Positions 38,718 to 52,109 of a stretch of DNA of 64,000 nt are shown piece by piece. Position 1 is the first letter of the stretch. Every line of letters begins with the position of its first letter. A program made the position numbers and the translations under genes. The DNA comes from Hormiphora californensis. Lineage: Eukaryota > Ctenophora > Tentaculata > Cydippida > Pleurobrachiidae. The notes under the pieces were generated by a model. It made no database searches, was not told where the DNA came from, and was given only the letters and a program-made list of their open reading frames with translations. Location of the stretch: NCBI GenBank assembly GCA_020137815.1, contig CM035352.1, forward strand, positions 994,175-1,058,174, read 5' to 3'.

Positions 38718-41700
38718 ATGTCCGCTACGGCTATGGGAAAGGATCACTTTGACGAGGACGAGGCGGAGTTTCAGAAACTTCATGAAACTTCAACTTGCTT
38801 TGTCATCATTGGCAAACCCGGCTCGGGAAAATCATCACTCGCCCGCAATCTTGCTCACTACTGGAAATCGAAACTTGTCACCCGTGAGTTGCTAGATCAA
38901 CATTTATCATTGGTTTCTAACAAATGAAAATGAACATATTTATCTCACAGCGGAATCTGCAATTGAATGGATCTTAAAGCAAGACAATGAGTTATCTTCT
39001 GAAGTTCAAGAAAGGTTGGCTCACGGACAAGCCATCTCAGAGTCACTAACTCTCAAAATAGTGAACCAGCGAGTGTCTGCTTTGGATATCAAACATCACG
39101 GTACACTATTTTACATCCAATAGTGATAAGTGAACTGTTGATCATATTTTATTCTGACCTTGTTTTTATTCAGGTTATGTTTTGGACGGTCTACCCACTC
39201 TGGAGTCGGAATTCATGACCACTGAAGAGCAACTGAGTGTCATCAAAAACTTTGACCTTGCTCCTGAGTTTATCATCAATATCAAGATCAGTGACGCCGA
39301 TTTGATTGAAAGGCGATCAAAGCAGCTCTTGTTCCCTCAGACAAACACCCTCCATGCCCCGGAGAACATCCAACCAGCTCCTGCAGATGACGAGGAAGAG
39401 GAAGGAGAGGAGGAGGAAGAAGAGGAAGAGGGTGAGGAAGGAGAAGATGTTGATCCTGATGCAATTCCTGAGATGATCTATGAGCTAGTGGACCCCCAAG
39501 TTCCAGCTGGAGCTCTGGATTTAATGATCAGGCGCCCTGAAGATGAGCCTGACGCAGTCCAAACTGAGATCGATAGTTACATGCGTAATGTTCTGCCGTC
39601 CCTTGAGGATTACATAATTGGGCACGATCGGCAGAAGGTTATCGAGTTGAATGGGTTATTGGGAAAGAAGGAACTACTCAATATGTTGATGAACAAGTTG
39701 GCCACATATTGTGCCTACTGTGCCACCCAACCTATTCCCTTGTACCCTGAGGACGGAGAGGATGCTGACGACTTGGAGGCAGATGATCTCCTAAAGGCTC
39801 TTGTCAAGAGAGACACAGGTGGGGGCTCGATTCACCTGGAGGAAAAGCAGATGGGAGGCGAACGATCCTGTAGCAGTTACAACAAGGATCGATTACCCAG
39901 GGAAAGTTCCAGTTCTCGGTGAGCTATCTTGGAAAAATCTACTGCATGTCGAGCGAGGAAAATCTACAAAAGTTCTTAGAAAATCCTCGACCATACCTGC
40001 TGCCACCGCAACCCCGGATTCCTGCCTAAGATTTGTGTCATTGGACCTCCATCTGCTGGTAGGTACCCAAATACACTTTCTCATAACCACTTGTTGTTCC
40101 TTGACCCTTGATTGGTTTTAACTAACCCCCTTCTCTCTCTCCTCTAGGCAAGAGTTCTCTCTGCAAGATGTTGTGTGAGCATTACAGTGCTGCCCTTCTT
40201 GATATGAATGTGCTGGCTAGTGAGGTCAGGGAGACTGAACAGCAGAAGCACGTGGACCAAGTAAGGGATGATGCTAAGGTGACATTCCTCAACCAGATCA
40301 GGGAACAGATCCAGGGAGCTGCACAGGCTGTTATTGAGAGTAAGTTATGGAGGGACTACGACCTGTATACAGTTTAAATAAGGAACATTTGGTTATCAAT
40401 TTAGTTATACACGGTATTCTTATCAGGTCGTGCTAGAAGAGCGATGCTGGCTGCTGAGCTTGCTGAGGAGAATGAGCTTGCAGAGGGGGAGGGAACACCG
40501 GCAGCTGAACCTCCTGCTGATAATGGTGATGAGGGGGAGTCTGAGAAGACCACCACGGATGCAGAGAAATCACAACTTGATACCGAGGAGCTGGAGAGGG
40601 AGAACGATTTGATTGAGAAGTTTGGGTTCACCTTTGATGATGAGGGTCAAATTATTGTACCTGAGGTAAATTGGAAATCATTGATCGCAAATCGAGGGAC
40701 CTGTCTTTCTCTCTTTTTTCGCATCTTTCTCTCTCTACTTATGAATTCCAATGAACTCATCACTTCACTCCCTTTCTATCAGATCACTGAGGAGCACCCT
40801 CTGGTTCGGGAACAGGTTGAGAAAGTTACCCTGGAGGCCCGAAACCACGAGGTCGATATCAACCCTGAGATGTATTGTAGTGTCCTAGAAGAGGCTATCC
40901 GGGGTGTTGTCACCAGTCACCAGATGGAGGGAGTGCCCGAGTTTGGGGGATGGATCCTGGATAACTTCCCTCTGACTCGTGATCAGTGGACCATGATGAC
41001 GGAGAGAGCTGATAAGCTGCTAACTCCGGACTCCTTTGTGATGCTGAATGATCCCAGTCCTGAGAATGGGGTACTCCTGAGAAGATGGGCCAGTCAACAG
41101 AAGCCCCCTGTAAGAACATGGATAGATAAGAAGTAATATTTCAGCTTATTGTATCTCGTACAATTTGTTAAAACTAATTTCCCCTCCTAGATTTCCCTCA
41201 CGGAAGCCCAAATTAAGGCAGTAGAGAAGAAGAAAGCCAAGCCTCCAGGCGAGGGTAAGAGCGGTGACGGGCTTGGTACGGTAGAAGAGGAGGAGCCTGA
41301 GGACAGCGAGGATAGCGTCCCTAAATCTGTAGAGCAGCGGGTCATCAACAGGAAGAACTTCGACCGGGAGAAGCCTCAACTGGAAGCGATAATAAAACAG
41401 AGTGATGTTGAGTTCCTAACAATCAACTGTGGGAGCTCAGATTTGGAGAGTATGAAGAGTGAGGCTGTTGTGAAGCTAGATGCTCTCTTCAGGTGAGATA
41501 TAATGATAAATTTTTCAAAAAAACTCAATATTAAGTTGATTAAATTGTCAAATTAGTCAAACTGGGGCAAATTACAAATATGGTCCACTCTCTGGGGCAA
41601 AGTGGTCCACCCTGGGTAACTCATATAAATCCGGATCATATTTTTCGATTAACATGATTCAATAACAAGACATGATATAACATGCTTTTTAACATGCTTC

Positions 41701-44700
41701 AATATCTTCAGGTACAAACCGGTCGACTACTTCTCCTATGAAGAGGAAGAGCAGGAAGAGGAGGAGGAGGGAGACGAGGGTGAGGAGGAGGTGGATAAGA
41801 GAAATCTAGGAGAAACCCGACACTTCTGCCCAGTTACGCTCAAGGAGAAACAAGTTCTGTGGCCGGGTGATCAGGAAATTGGGGCCCGATACCGCGAAAA
41901 GATTTATCTGTTTAGCAGTGCGGAAAACAAAACTAAGTTTATGGAAAATCCCGACTTGTATGCGCCTAGCCAGGCACCCATAACGGTAATAAGACATTTT
42001 GTGTTTCACATTTGTAGTTTTGATGTATATAATGTGATTGTGTTAATATTAACCCTCTCCCCTTCAGCCTCCACCTATTCGGTTGTGTATCCTGGGTCCC
42101 AAGTCAAGTGGAAAGACAGTTCAAGGACGGAAACTTGCCCAAAAACTTGGAGTTTTCCACATTTCCTTCCACAAGTTCCTTGAAGAGATCGTCATTCCTA
42201 AGGTATGTAGGATCATCTTCTTGCGACCAACGAATTCCTCTTCTTTGCTGTTATACTGGTTAAAATTGTTTATGTATTGTGTGAACTGGTCCTGAGTTTT
42301 GTTACTAATGATACCTCACACTCAGGTGAAGATTCGAGCATGGGAGAGTGATCACGAAGAAGAGGAAGCTCCCAGTACGGACGAGAATGACGAAGAAGAT
42401 GAAGAAACAAAGGAGATTCGACTTGCTAAAGAGGCTGCTGCAAGTTAGTTTTGTTGTTTTTTGTCCATCTATATTTCACGAGTTCGGACTTCCAAGATGC
42501 CCGTGTGTCTATATCAACTTTAGCTCATTGTATCCCCCCCCTCCCCAGAGACCCGAGAAGTAGATCTGGATGACTCGCTCCTCCAGACTCCCTCTGGAAA
42601 GGAATACTTGGTGCAGGAATTCGTGGAACACACTGTGACACAGTTCGAGAAGGCCCTGGAGATCAGGAGAGCTCTTATTGCCAGGAGAATCGAGAAAGTG
42701 GTGGATGTTGACGAGGCTATGACTGAGGTAGGAGGTCACACTCTTTCTCTCAGTCTCCCCTCTTTATTCCCCTCCCCCTTACCTTCCTAGCCCTCTCTGA
42801 TGCACCTCCCCCTCCTTACCCCCTCTATCCCCCCACTCATCCTACTCCCTATCTCTCTTTCTCTTTCTGTAACTCTTTAACTCCCTTTCAGTTGGAGGAT
42901 GCTGTTCACGCCAGTTTGGTTGAGGGAGACTCTCTTCCTCCAGAGATTTTAGAACAAGTCGTATTTGCGTGGTGGACTAAGGCTCCATTTGAGTAAGTGA
43001 TGACAAATTATATATCACTTTTTGAATAGGTGCCTCCACTCTTGGATCCATTGCAACCTATTTATGTATGTGAGATCGATCTCAGATGCCAATGTCACCA
43101 ACCTCCACTCCTCTTAATTCACTATTCCATTATCCAGAGAGACAGGATTTGTACTGGAGGGTTTCCCGAGAACACCCCAAGAAGCCACCTTCATGACAGA
43201 GAGTGGACTCTTCCCCGATGCTTGTGTAGTTCTAGAGGTTGAAGATGAGAATGTCGCCAACCGACAGCTACCTAAAAAGTTGGAGAAATGGAAGGCAAAG
43301 ATGTCTCGCAAGGCAGCGAGGAGACTGAGAAAGTTGGAGAGACGCCGGGTAAAGCGAGAGAAGGAGAAGAAGAAGAAAATCCAGGAGAAGTTTTCGGAAC
43401 TGGTGTCAGAAAGGGAACAAAGGTTGGAGGAAAGGAGGAAGGAGAAGGAAGAGGCTACCAAATTTGGAGAGGTTCAGGAGAGTGATGGGGAAGAGAGCGA
43501 AGAGGAACCGGAAATTGATATCAAGGATGTTACTATCTCAGGTATTTACACATACTCTCTCCATATCTCTTTCAGTCGTTTCATCCTCTTCTTCCAGCTC
43601 CATCTACTTATCTCCATCCCTCTATCCCCCTCGTTCTCTCTCTCCTTCCCTCTCGTCCTCTCCCTCTCTTCCACCCCTCTCTTCCTCCCTCCTATCACTT
43701 CCCCTCTTTCTCTGCTACCTATTCTCATGCTAGAAACAAGACTATTCCTATTCTCACGCTAGAAACAAGACTATTCCTATTCTCACGTTAGAAACAAGAC
43801 TTCCTATTCTCACGCTAGAAACAAGACTATTCCTCAGATGAAGAAGACGAAGACGAGGACGATGATATGGGAGATGACGAAGACGAGACTGAGGAGGAGG
43901 CTGTTGATAGGATCCGGGGAGAGATATCTGATAGATATGATAGTGATATGTCAATCGTGGGCACCCTAGTGGTAAGAGAATGTTATTATATGTTAGGGTA
44001 GACCGGGGTAATTTGGACGGTTTTGGCATTCAATTGGTATTTCAAGAGCCATTAATTTACTTAATCAATTAGTTAGCTACTCAATTTGTGCAACTGAACC
44101 TTTATCTTGAGCCTCAGAACAAATTTGAATCGAAAACATAACTTTTAGATAGCTAATTAACCTTGTTAATGAAGGTAAGTCGGAATATTTTTGATCGCGA
44201 GACACGGGGCAATTTGGACTAGTGGCTTCTACACCAATCACAATGCGCGCATTCAATCACGTGACCGCGACACACCACATTGCCCCAGCTGTAAATCTGC
44301 GATGTAAATCAGACCGAGGTTGGGGCTATTTGGACAAACTTAGATTGTAGCCACAGTTTTTGAGATATCGATTTCAAACTTTTCAGTCATCTAGTAATTT
44401 AGTATCCCGTGCTATTCCTTTTTTCAAAATTAGTTAGTTAAGTAGTAATTAGCCTAATTAACCAAAAAATTAAGTGTTCATCAGATCTATATCTATAGGG
44501 TGCATTTTCGAAAGCTCAGGATTAGCCTAGTCGATTAGAAAAAGATTTAATCTAATCCCAAATAGGGTTTTTGAGAAAATCGACATCAAAGATCAAAAAA
44601 CCACAAATAAAGCTACGGTTTTCAAAGGAATGCTGTTTGTGTTTTCAGGTGCTTACAAGGCCAGAAATTACTATTATGGGGATCCAGTCTAATTAATCAT

Positions 44701-47700
44701 GTTAGTGGCCGATTCCCACTCAATGCAATTCCCTGGGGTTACTATAGCAACGGAGTTTGTTACCATAGCAACCGGCAATGTACTATTTTCTTGCTCCAAA
44801 TTCACCCATTACATCCGTATTATTAGACTATCGATTATTTAAACATGATTGTGAGTAACAATGAGACATCAGACTACCTTCAGTTACCAGCCAGTCAGTG
44901 GCTTTGGTTATCAAATGTATGCCTATTGCTCTAAGTTAGCCTGTAATTTATCCCTTTATTCAGTTATATCAGCTGCATATATATGGATGATTATCATGAT
45001 AAAACACTACTTTTGGTCAACAAAGCACCAGTCCTAGATATTCTAGAGCACCCTATGAAGTTGGTTTGTCGAATGCCACACCATGGATTGACTTGTTACC
45101 TTGGCATCCAGAGAATTGGTTGTAAAATGCGCCTTTTTTTCCTATTTTTTTGGTCTATTTACTCAGTTTTAGCCATCTATATTGATTGAATAGGATAATT
45201 ATGAAAGCAGGTTGTCTATGGTTACCATAGAAACGAGTGTAATGGCGCCATGAGGCCAATTTGTTTTAACCAATTTGCCCCATGGGGCAATTTGGTCTAG
45301 TCCAAATTGCCCCATGGGGCAATCTGGATTATGACCGAATTGCCCCCGATTTTTTCGTCCGAATTGCCCCAAATTGTCCGAATTGCCCCGCTTCATTAAA
45401 ATGCCAATTAGCTAATTAAATCGAAAGCTAATGTCATTTTGATGATGAAACTGAATAGAAAAGTATCATATTGTGAAATTCTGACCCTTAATTTAAATAA
45501 TTATCATAATTAAGTTTACCGAATTAAAGTTTAACTTTAAAGTCGTCATTTTTCGTTATTTCACACTAAACACCACAATTTAAAAGTCCCATATAAATCA
45601 CTAGTCCACATTGCCCCGTCCTGTGACCACATTGCCCCACCGTCCAAATTACCCCGGTCTACCCTATTGCTATGTGAGAGTGTTAGCTTTTTGGAAGCTT
45701 TTTTTTCACAGATATCTGTGTCCTAACCAGGAACCGACCGACACAAGTAAACAACCAATCAGAATTCGTTATTTAGGTCACGTGACTGGTTATTAGCCAA
45801 TCATGGACCAGTAACTCCTGATTCGGTCGGTTTCTAGTCGTAACCCACCACCATTCCCCCTCCAGAACACCTTAGAGGACCTGAACATACCCAGAATAAC
45901 AATCGATGCCTCCCGGAAACCAAAAGTGGTATCCTACTCCCTGACCCAACAACTTCGATCGATCACCGAGTTCCGAGAGAGTCTGTTCTCTCAGTGTCTA
46001 GCTGTGAAGGCAAGATCTGCCAATGATATGCTAGCACGGGGTTACAAGCAAAGCAGCCGATTCGGACGGTGGGACCCGGTACTATTGAGCCAGGGTAAGG
46101 CGATCCAACCCTACCAGGCAGTCGGGCAGAGGACCTATCCGGTGGTTTACAGAGCTCATATCTACTTTATGAGCAATTTGGAGAACAGGCAAAAGTTCAT
46201 GGATAATCCGTTGAACTATCTACGTCTCCCCTCACCTCCACCGAATGTACCGGTTAAGCTGGCTATTGTTGGACCGCCAAAGTCGGGGAAAACTATGCGT
46301 AAGTCCTGGGTTTAGTTGAACCTTTTGTTTATGTCTGGTCCCTGATAGTACTTGTTATGTTCTAACCCTCCTAATTTGCTTCATTTCTCCAGTTGCCCGA
46401 CGTCTGGAGAGGGATCATGGTATAGTTTGTCTGAGTGCGGGTGAGGCAGTTCGACGATTTATGATCCAGTTCCCCACTAGTAGCCTTACAAAGGAAATGG
46501 AGGCACATCTGAGGGCTGGTGTCACCCTACCTGATGCGTTAGTGGTCGAGGCGATGGAGAAGATCATGTTGAGTCAGCAATGCCAAACACGAGGGTAAGG
46601 ACAATTTATTGACGGTTACAGCTGCCGGTTTGGGTTAAAATATTTGCCAATTCATGGCCAAAAGGGGGACAATTCAGTTTTGCCGGTGAATGGAACGCGC
46701 CATGACGGGATACGACCGAAAGTACACTTCGCGCGCGCAACGCGCACTGGCGTTACCATAGGTTACAGTGTTGACCAGAGGGCCGTGAGAAAATGTGGAC
46801 ACGGATTGTCTGATTATGTGCATTAGTTACATGTTTTCATCCCTCAGGTATGTCTTGGATGGTTTTCCAAATACTATAGAACAAGTGAAACTACTTACTG
46901 AGCTGAGTATCATTCCCGTTCAAATTATAGAGTTGACCCTCTCCAACAAGGATGTTCACTGGCGAGGGACCTCCGATCGACATTCTCCAGACAAGTAAGG
47001 ATCCAGACCAACTAAGTGTCTTCTAAACACTCCCCTTAATTAGGCACTTCTGTTCACATGCCACTTCCTCTCTAGGACGCTACCACTACACGACTCAGCA
47101 CCCATTTTGGATGTCAAGCTGAGCAGTTACAAACGGAATATTAACGTGGTCCGATCTCACTATGAGAAGGAGCACAGGAATTGGTCCACGCTCGAGGCAA
47201 ATCGGTCTAAATGGTTGCTGAATGAGCAATGTGCTGACTATATTAACAAGCAACTTCTCATGGTGCAGACCTACCTTCAAAGACGAAGCACTGGTGAGTA
47301 GATTGTAACTGAACCATCCCAAATTACCCCCCCCCCCCCCATCTCATCCCCACTTATTGAGTATTAATTGTTGAGTAATTAGTATTACTCCCAATTAACA
47401 TTCCTATCCCCATTAATATTCACTCCAACCCCCAGGCATGGCGGCCTCTATATACGGACTCTGTGTAACTCCCAACGAGTGTTCATCACGACTTGGCGAA
47501 TTCAGCCACTACTGCCCTGTTAGTCTGGCTACCCGTTACGAACTAATCGACTGCAGTGAGGAGAGCACCCTCAAGTTCACTGCGGAGTACCGGGCCCGAT
47601 ACTACAAAATGGCCGGGCAGGCTGAGCTAGATCTCTTCCTGGAGAGTGCGGAGAAGTTCGTAGCACCGACAGCACCTAACAGACTGCCGGAGAACTTGCC

Positions 47701-48925
47701 GCGTTGTGTTAGTAAAGCGGAAGTTAAACAGATGTTCCCGAAAGAGTTGTCATTCCGAGGATACTGTCCGGTCACATATGTGCTCGGGAACAAGAGGTAT
47801 GTAGAACACGCTGGGAACTTATTCATATTGGCATTTTGCCGTATTATTTTTTCTGGCAGTGAGACTCTCACTGAGAACCCCAGCTCCGCAATTATAGTTT
47901 CCCTCTTTTTCTCCAGGTACCATTCCCACCTTTGTCACCATCTCCCCCCTTCCAGGTATGAAGCCCTCACACCGGGCTCCAAGGACCATGTAGCTCTGTT
48001 TGCTGACGAGCTGTTCTCTATGCGGGATGAAACAGCCCTCGAAGTGTTCCTCAGACAGCCCTGGCGATTCAGTGAGATACCGCTCCCTGCCAAATTACCA
48101 CCTGCTAAGATAGCTCAGGATGTTAACACTCTTCCAATGCTCGGGTTAGTGATTTGTTGTTGTTTTTTAGTGTTCTTGCAATTATTTATGATTAAGGCGG
48201 ATCGAGGCCCGCCACCGTGCCACGCAATTCAGGCCGTGGTTTCCTTGTACATTCAGCCCGCCCTATGTGGTTCACGACCCGAAACCAGTCCTGCCGCACA
48301 CAATGGCAGCATAAAATCACGAGCAACGTGCTCGTCCTGCTTGTTAGGCTCATGAAACTACCGGTAATGCGCATAACCATGATAACGGTTCGTCTTTAAA
48401 TATTCATTTGCCGTGGACTATTATTATAGTCGATCTACGTTCTAAGCTGTTGTGATTTGTTACCCATATTTTTATCCCAGGTATATGGAACAGTCTGTTG
48501 CGAAGGCCCTAATCGAAGCTATGACATCATGCTCAGACTTTAAACCAAAATACCCTTACGTGAACGCTCACAAGTCAGCCCTCCTATATGTAGCCTACCA
48601 TTTGAAAGGTAACCGTTGTCTTTAAAAACAGCAAAAACTTGAACTATTTCTGAGATGTAGACTCGCTTTCAGCGATGTTCTCTGTACTATGAAACATAAT
48701 CACACTCCCTCTCTCCCCTCAGCTCACAACCCGAAGGCGACAGAATACTCGCGGGAAAAGTACAGGAAGAAGCTTGAAAAGTACAAGCAGCACTGCCAGC
48801 TAATCAAGTACCTTGGTGACAACATGAACCGCCGATATCGACCTGATTCAGACCGACCCATAGATTTTAACTACAAAATGGATGAATTTTTGGCACTGAA
48901 GAATCACCCTCTTCCATCAAGTTGA
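38718..48925 (+). CDS. AK9: adenylate kinase 9, multi-domain
   Basis: Nucleoside mono- and diphosphate kinase of cytosol, nucleus and cilia. Twenty-two exons, about 1,828 codons (human 1,911): 38718-38883, 38951-39100, 39174-40058, 40148-40339, 40427-40665, 40783-41109, 41191-41492, 41712-41985, 42068-42202, 42326-42443, 42549-42727, 42892-42992, 43138-43541, 43838-43971, 45866-46298, 46393-46594, 46848-46994, 47076-47293, 47436-47796, 47956-48144, 48481-48608, 48723-48925. Phases agree throughout. Four kinase P-loops: GKPGSGKS (about residue 33), GPPSAGKS (about 399), GPKSSGKT (about 855), GPPKSGKT (about 1340), with lid motifs such as YVLDGLP and YVLDGFP. The DEDEAEFQKL start and NPRPYLLPP segment match human AK9. 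Exon 3 needs three single-base deletions to stay in frame (near 39819-39825, 39904-39908 and 40019-40024). Acidic linkers (EEEEGEEGED) separate domains. Confidence 0.95.
43725..43835. repeat. 29-bp tandem repeat abutting an AK9 splice acceptor
   Basis: Four copies of a unit like TTCTCACGCTAGAAACAAGA plus CTATTCCTA; the last unit supplies the acceptor CTATTCCTCAG of AK9 exon 14 at 43838. Confidence 0.88.
43996..45664. mobile_element. TIR DNA transposon, non-autonomous, 1.67 kb, in an AK9 intron
   Basis: Perfect 26-bp terminal inverted repeats beginning GGGTAGACCGGGGTAATTTG, flanked on both sides by TA (43994-43995 and 45665-45666), as expected for a Tc1/mariner-type target duplication. Interior is AT-rich with repeated GGGGCAATTTGG and TTGCCCCATGGGGCAA words and no transposase frame. 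A diverged piece of the same family lies at 55985-56340. Confidence 0.88.
45728..45839. mobile_element. hAT-like MITE, family X copy 1
   Basis: CAGGAACCGACCGA ... TCGGTCGGTTTCTA with internal CCAATCA .. AGCCAATCA and a GTCACGTGAC centre. Flanked by GTCCTAAC / GTCGTAAC, a 7-of-8 match to an 8-bp target duplication. Lies in the same AK9 intron as the larger transposon. Confidence 0.82.
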
Positions 48926-48942
48926 GGAGAATGAGTGTGTGT

Positions 48943-49051
48943 CAGGAACCGACCGACACTAGCAGACAACCAATCAGAACTCGTTATTTAGGTCACGTGA
49001 CTGGTTATCAGCCAATCAGGGACCAGTATTTCCTAATTCGGTCGGTTCCTG
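48943..49051. mobile_element. hAT-like MITE, family X copy 2
   Basis: CAGGAACCGACCGA ... TCGGTCGGTTCCTG, 109 bp, flanked by perfect 8-bp repeats GTGTGTGT (48935-48942 and 49052-49059). It begins 18 bp after the AK9 stop codon, so it forms part of the AK9 3' UTR. From 49060 to 49439 I see no other feature. Confidence 0.88.
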
Positions 49052-49439
49052 GTGTGTGTGATGGACATTTTTTACACGTGGAACGTTTACCAACTCGAGT
49101 TGTGTTGGATGAGTGCCAGACTCTCAGTTATCTGTGTACAGTGTTTCTTTAGAATTGGGTGTACAATGTAAATAGAAAATAACTTTGCGGCCTGTAGGAA
49201 ACAATGTTTTTATAACTTGTCACATAATACTCCCTCACTCTCTTTTGACTTTCTTTCAGTAAAATCCTTCCCTTTTTTTAAAACAATTTCCAGGATAAAA
49301 GTTCGAACACGGGTCACGGCCACAACTTATGGCACAAGGATATTATCACACTGTTTTGGCTTAGTTTGGTAAAGTAAAACATTGCCCAGCTAGACCCCTT
49401 TCGCCCACCCCGCACAAAACAGGTACTGCACGGTAAAGT

Positions 49440-52058
49440 CTAGGAAATGTTACTTTTCATGTCCTTTATTTCTTCTTTGAAAGTGTCTGATATGATTCTC
49501 ATCCTTCCGCCAGGTTTCTCGATCACCTTCCCATTGTTGTGGACGATCTCGTTCTCCGTTGGTAGAGCCCTGGATAACAGATAGAGTCGTGATGACGTCA
49601 TTAGAAATGGTGACGTCATAGAGAGTCATGGTGACGTAATGTGTGATGAATATGATGCCTGGTGTTATCTGGTGACAGCTTGGTTTTGAAGACAACTCAT
49701 TGTGATCTGAAATGAACATGGTATGTGTCTCTCTAAATGAATATATATCAACGTGTCATGTCTGTCTGTCTAGACCTTGTTGAAAGTCTGTCATAGGACT
49801 GCCAAGATCTGTCATTGGTGAAAGGTCCTCCACTGACCTGTCCTGGTTGGCTGTGTTGGTTGGTTGGTTGGCTGTGTTGGTTCGCTGGTTGGCTGTGTTG
49901 GTTGGCTTGGGTAGGAAGTGTCGTAGGACCAGAGTGTAGGATACCAACCATACGGCTACCAATACATGGAACGCCCAGTAGAAACCATTATATAACTATA
50001 GAAAGAAGAGATCGATAGTTTATCAGTACTGCAGGGGTCAATTGAGCCTAGCTGATCAAAAGGGGTTGAGATATCATCTAGACCTGTCTGGCGTCGCTGA
50101 TCCGATCTAAGCGCACTGCCGAGAATCTAAACGGGGTCTGGAAGGGCCAGGCAGATCTTGACCGATTGTATATATCCCAGTTACTAACCTGGGCGGTCTC
50201 TCCCCACGATAAAAGAATGAACGGTTGAATGCCATACCCCAGAGCCAAAGCTCTTGCTAATCTATTGAATACATCACAGAACCTCTGAGCAGGCCAACTC
50301 CAGGAGTTATAAGTCCCGGTGTAGTACCTCAGGAACCCAATGAACTGAAATCATATAATCAATAGTATCAGGTCAATTGAATACTCGACTCTGACCATTG
50401 TTTAGCGGCGCAGACCCGATCTGGGCTGTCAGACAATTCAAATATGACTCTGTTCTGTTACTCCAGTATTTAGTTTTACCTGTTTTTCCGCAGCGATAAC
50501 GGGGATCTCGAAGAAAAATGCCATCCAGTATCCAGGGAGAACGCCGTGCCAGAGAATGATAAAGAGATAAGTGTAAACCATACTGGCCCACTTTCCCCAG
50601 CCTTTAGTTCGCTTGAACAGGTACCTAGTCGGGGAGGGAGGGGGCGGGAATAATAAGACTAAAAACATGCCAGAAATTATGAACTTTGAATGTTTTTCCG
50701 GGCAACAACATACACCTTGACATGCCGCACCGTCCGAACAGGCTTCACTGTCCCTCGTGCAGAAACCGCTGCGAGGGACAGTGTAGCTTGTCAGTATTGA
50801 CAAACACCAGTCAAGTTCTCATTTACCTAATGAACCAGTTCTTGGTGGTGAGATTGAAATGGTCAATAAAGTCCTTGTTAGAGTACCCTAGATACAGCTT
50901 CTTGATGTTTACACTCCTCATTGCTCCCCACTTGTTCTCCTCGTGGTTCGGATCGTAGGACAGCCCCAGCAACATGCACCCTCCCTCCTGTAACATACAT
51001 GTTAGTTGGAACGGTGTGCGGACTCTAGTGCTAAAATCACGAAAAGCGAACTCGAGATTTCGGCCGTTAGGCCGGAAACGAGAGTTTGCTGTGCCTCTAT
51101 ACTCGTTTAGAAGTGTTAGGGCTGTTATTTGGGTTCGAGGTTAGGGTTTAGTTTAATGGTTAGGGTTAGATATAGAGTCCTCCTTGGGTTTAGATATAGA
51201 GTCCGTTAGCACTAGAGTCCGCCCACCAGTTGGAACATGTTAGTTGAACATGTGGGGGTTAGTCGAGACACGATAGTGTAGAGATGATGGTATAATAAAT
51301 GGACAGGGGAATTCAACCTGGGAACTGTACTTCTAAGACATGACCTATTATAACAAGAGCCAAGAGGATTGGGAACATTATATATTGAGTTGCCTAGCTC
51401 GAGTCTGTTTCCCGTGCTCTAACATATCAAATATTGAGGTGGTACATGACCTACAAAACACCTACCATGACTGTCCAACAACCGATATATTTAGTGAGGG
51501 CGAGCATCCCAAATCCAGTCATGTAGTACAAACGATACAACACAAACTGATCCTGTAGTTGAAATGGTGTTAGCTGTTTAGTGTGTTCTTCTAATAGGAT
51601 GAGATGTAAGGGGTGGGTTCAGTACCCCGTCCTAGAGCACCACCTACTAGATGAGTGTTGCTGAACTCCCAAGGTAGATTATGCTATCTAGTTTTATTTC
51701 ATGAATTCATGCTCTATCGTACGTACATTGAATGATTTAGCGATGAGTGTTTCTCTATTGAACAGTAGTCCACCCACTAGGTAGAGCGCCAGAAAAACAC
51801 AACTGAACAGTATCAAGGCTAGGACACGCAGAAAAAAGTTCAGTTATAGAATTGAAAGAAAAGCGTTCTAGAACATGTGAATCGTGAACCACTGTGAGTC
51901 ACACGTGGACAAACTTGAACTAGTTACATTAGACTTAGTGTACCTATTAGTTTCCTTTACTTTCGTTTCTCTATCTCCCCTCACGAGCTTGATCTCGCAT
52001 GACATTGGCCCATTCAGATGCCATATAGGTGACGTTGTACGCCCGTAGTAGTAAGAAT
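49440..52058 (-). CDS. LPCAT3: lysophospholipid acyltransferase, LPCAT3/MBOAT5-like, 3' part
   Basis: Membrane-bound O-acyltransferase of the endoplasmic reticulum that re-acylates lysophospholipids in the Lands cycle. Exons: 52058-51944, 51818-51727, 51552-51466, 50987-50827, 50624-50480, 50344-50189, 49995-49838, 49569-49440 (TAG). The MBOAT active-site His is in exon 5: LWHGVLPGYW (human LALWHGLHSGYL), after FNLTTKNWFIRYLFKRTKG, whose Asn-containing motif matches human FNINTNAWVARYIFKRLK. Exon 1 here has GPMSCEIKLVRGD, like GPQFSMNHYMKLVQGE. At least four hydrophobic helices. The first visible junction (51944 to 51818) is out of phase by one base, so an unseen micro-exon or an indel is likely. 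N-terminal exons are absent; a dispersed repeat begins at 52110. Exon 7 encodes an ANQ/NTANQ repeat. Confidence 0.87.
50090..50140. repeat. dispersed CTAAGCGCACTGCC repeat, in LPCAT3 intron
   Basis: GATCCGATCTAAGCGCACTG then GAGAATCTAAACGGGGT, a diverged copy of the family at 22083 and 62866. Confidence 0.55.
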
Positions 52059-52109
52059 CTTAACTGTGTGCTCTCGCTTCTCACTCATAAAGATATAATA
52101 TGATGAGAT

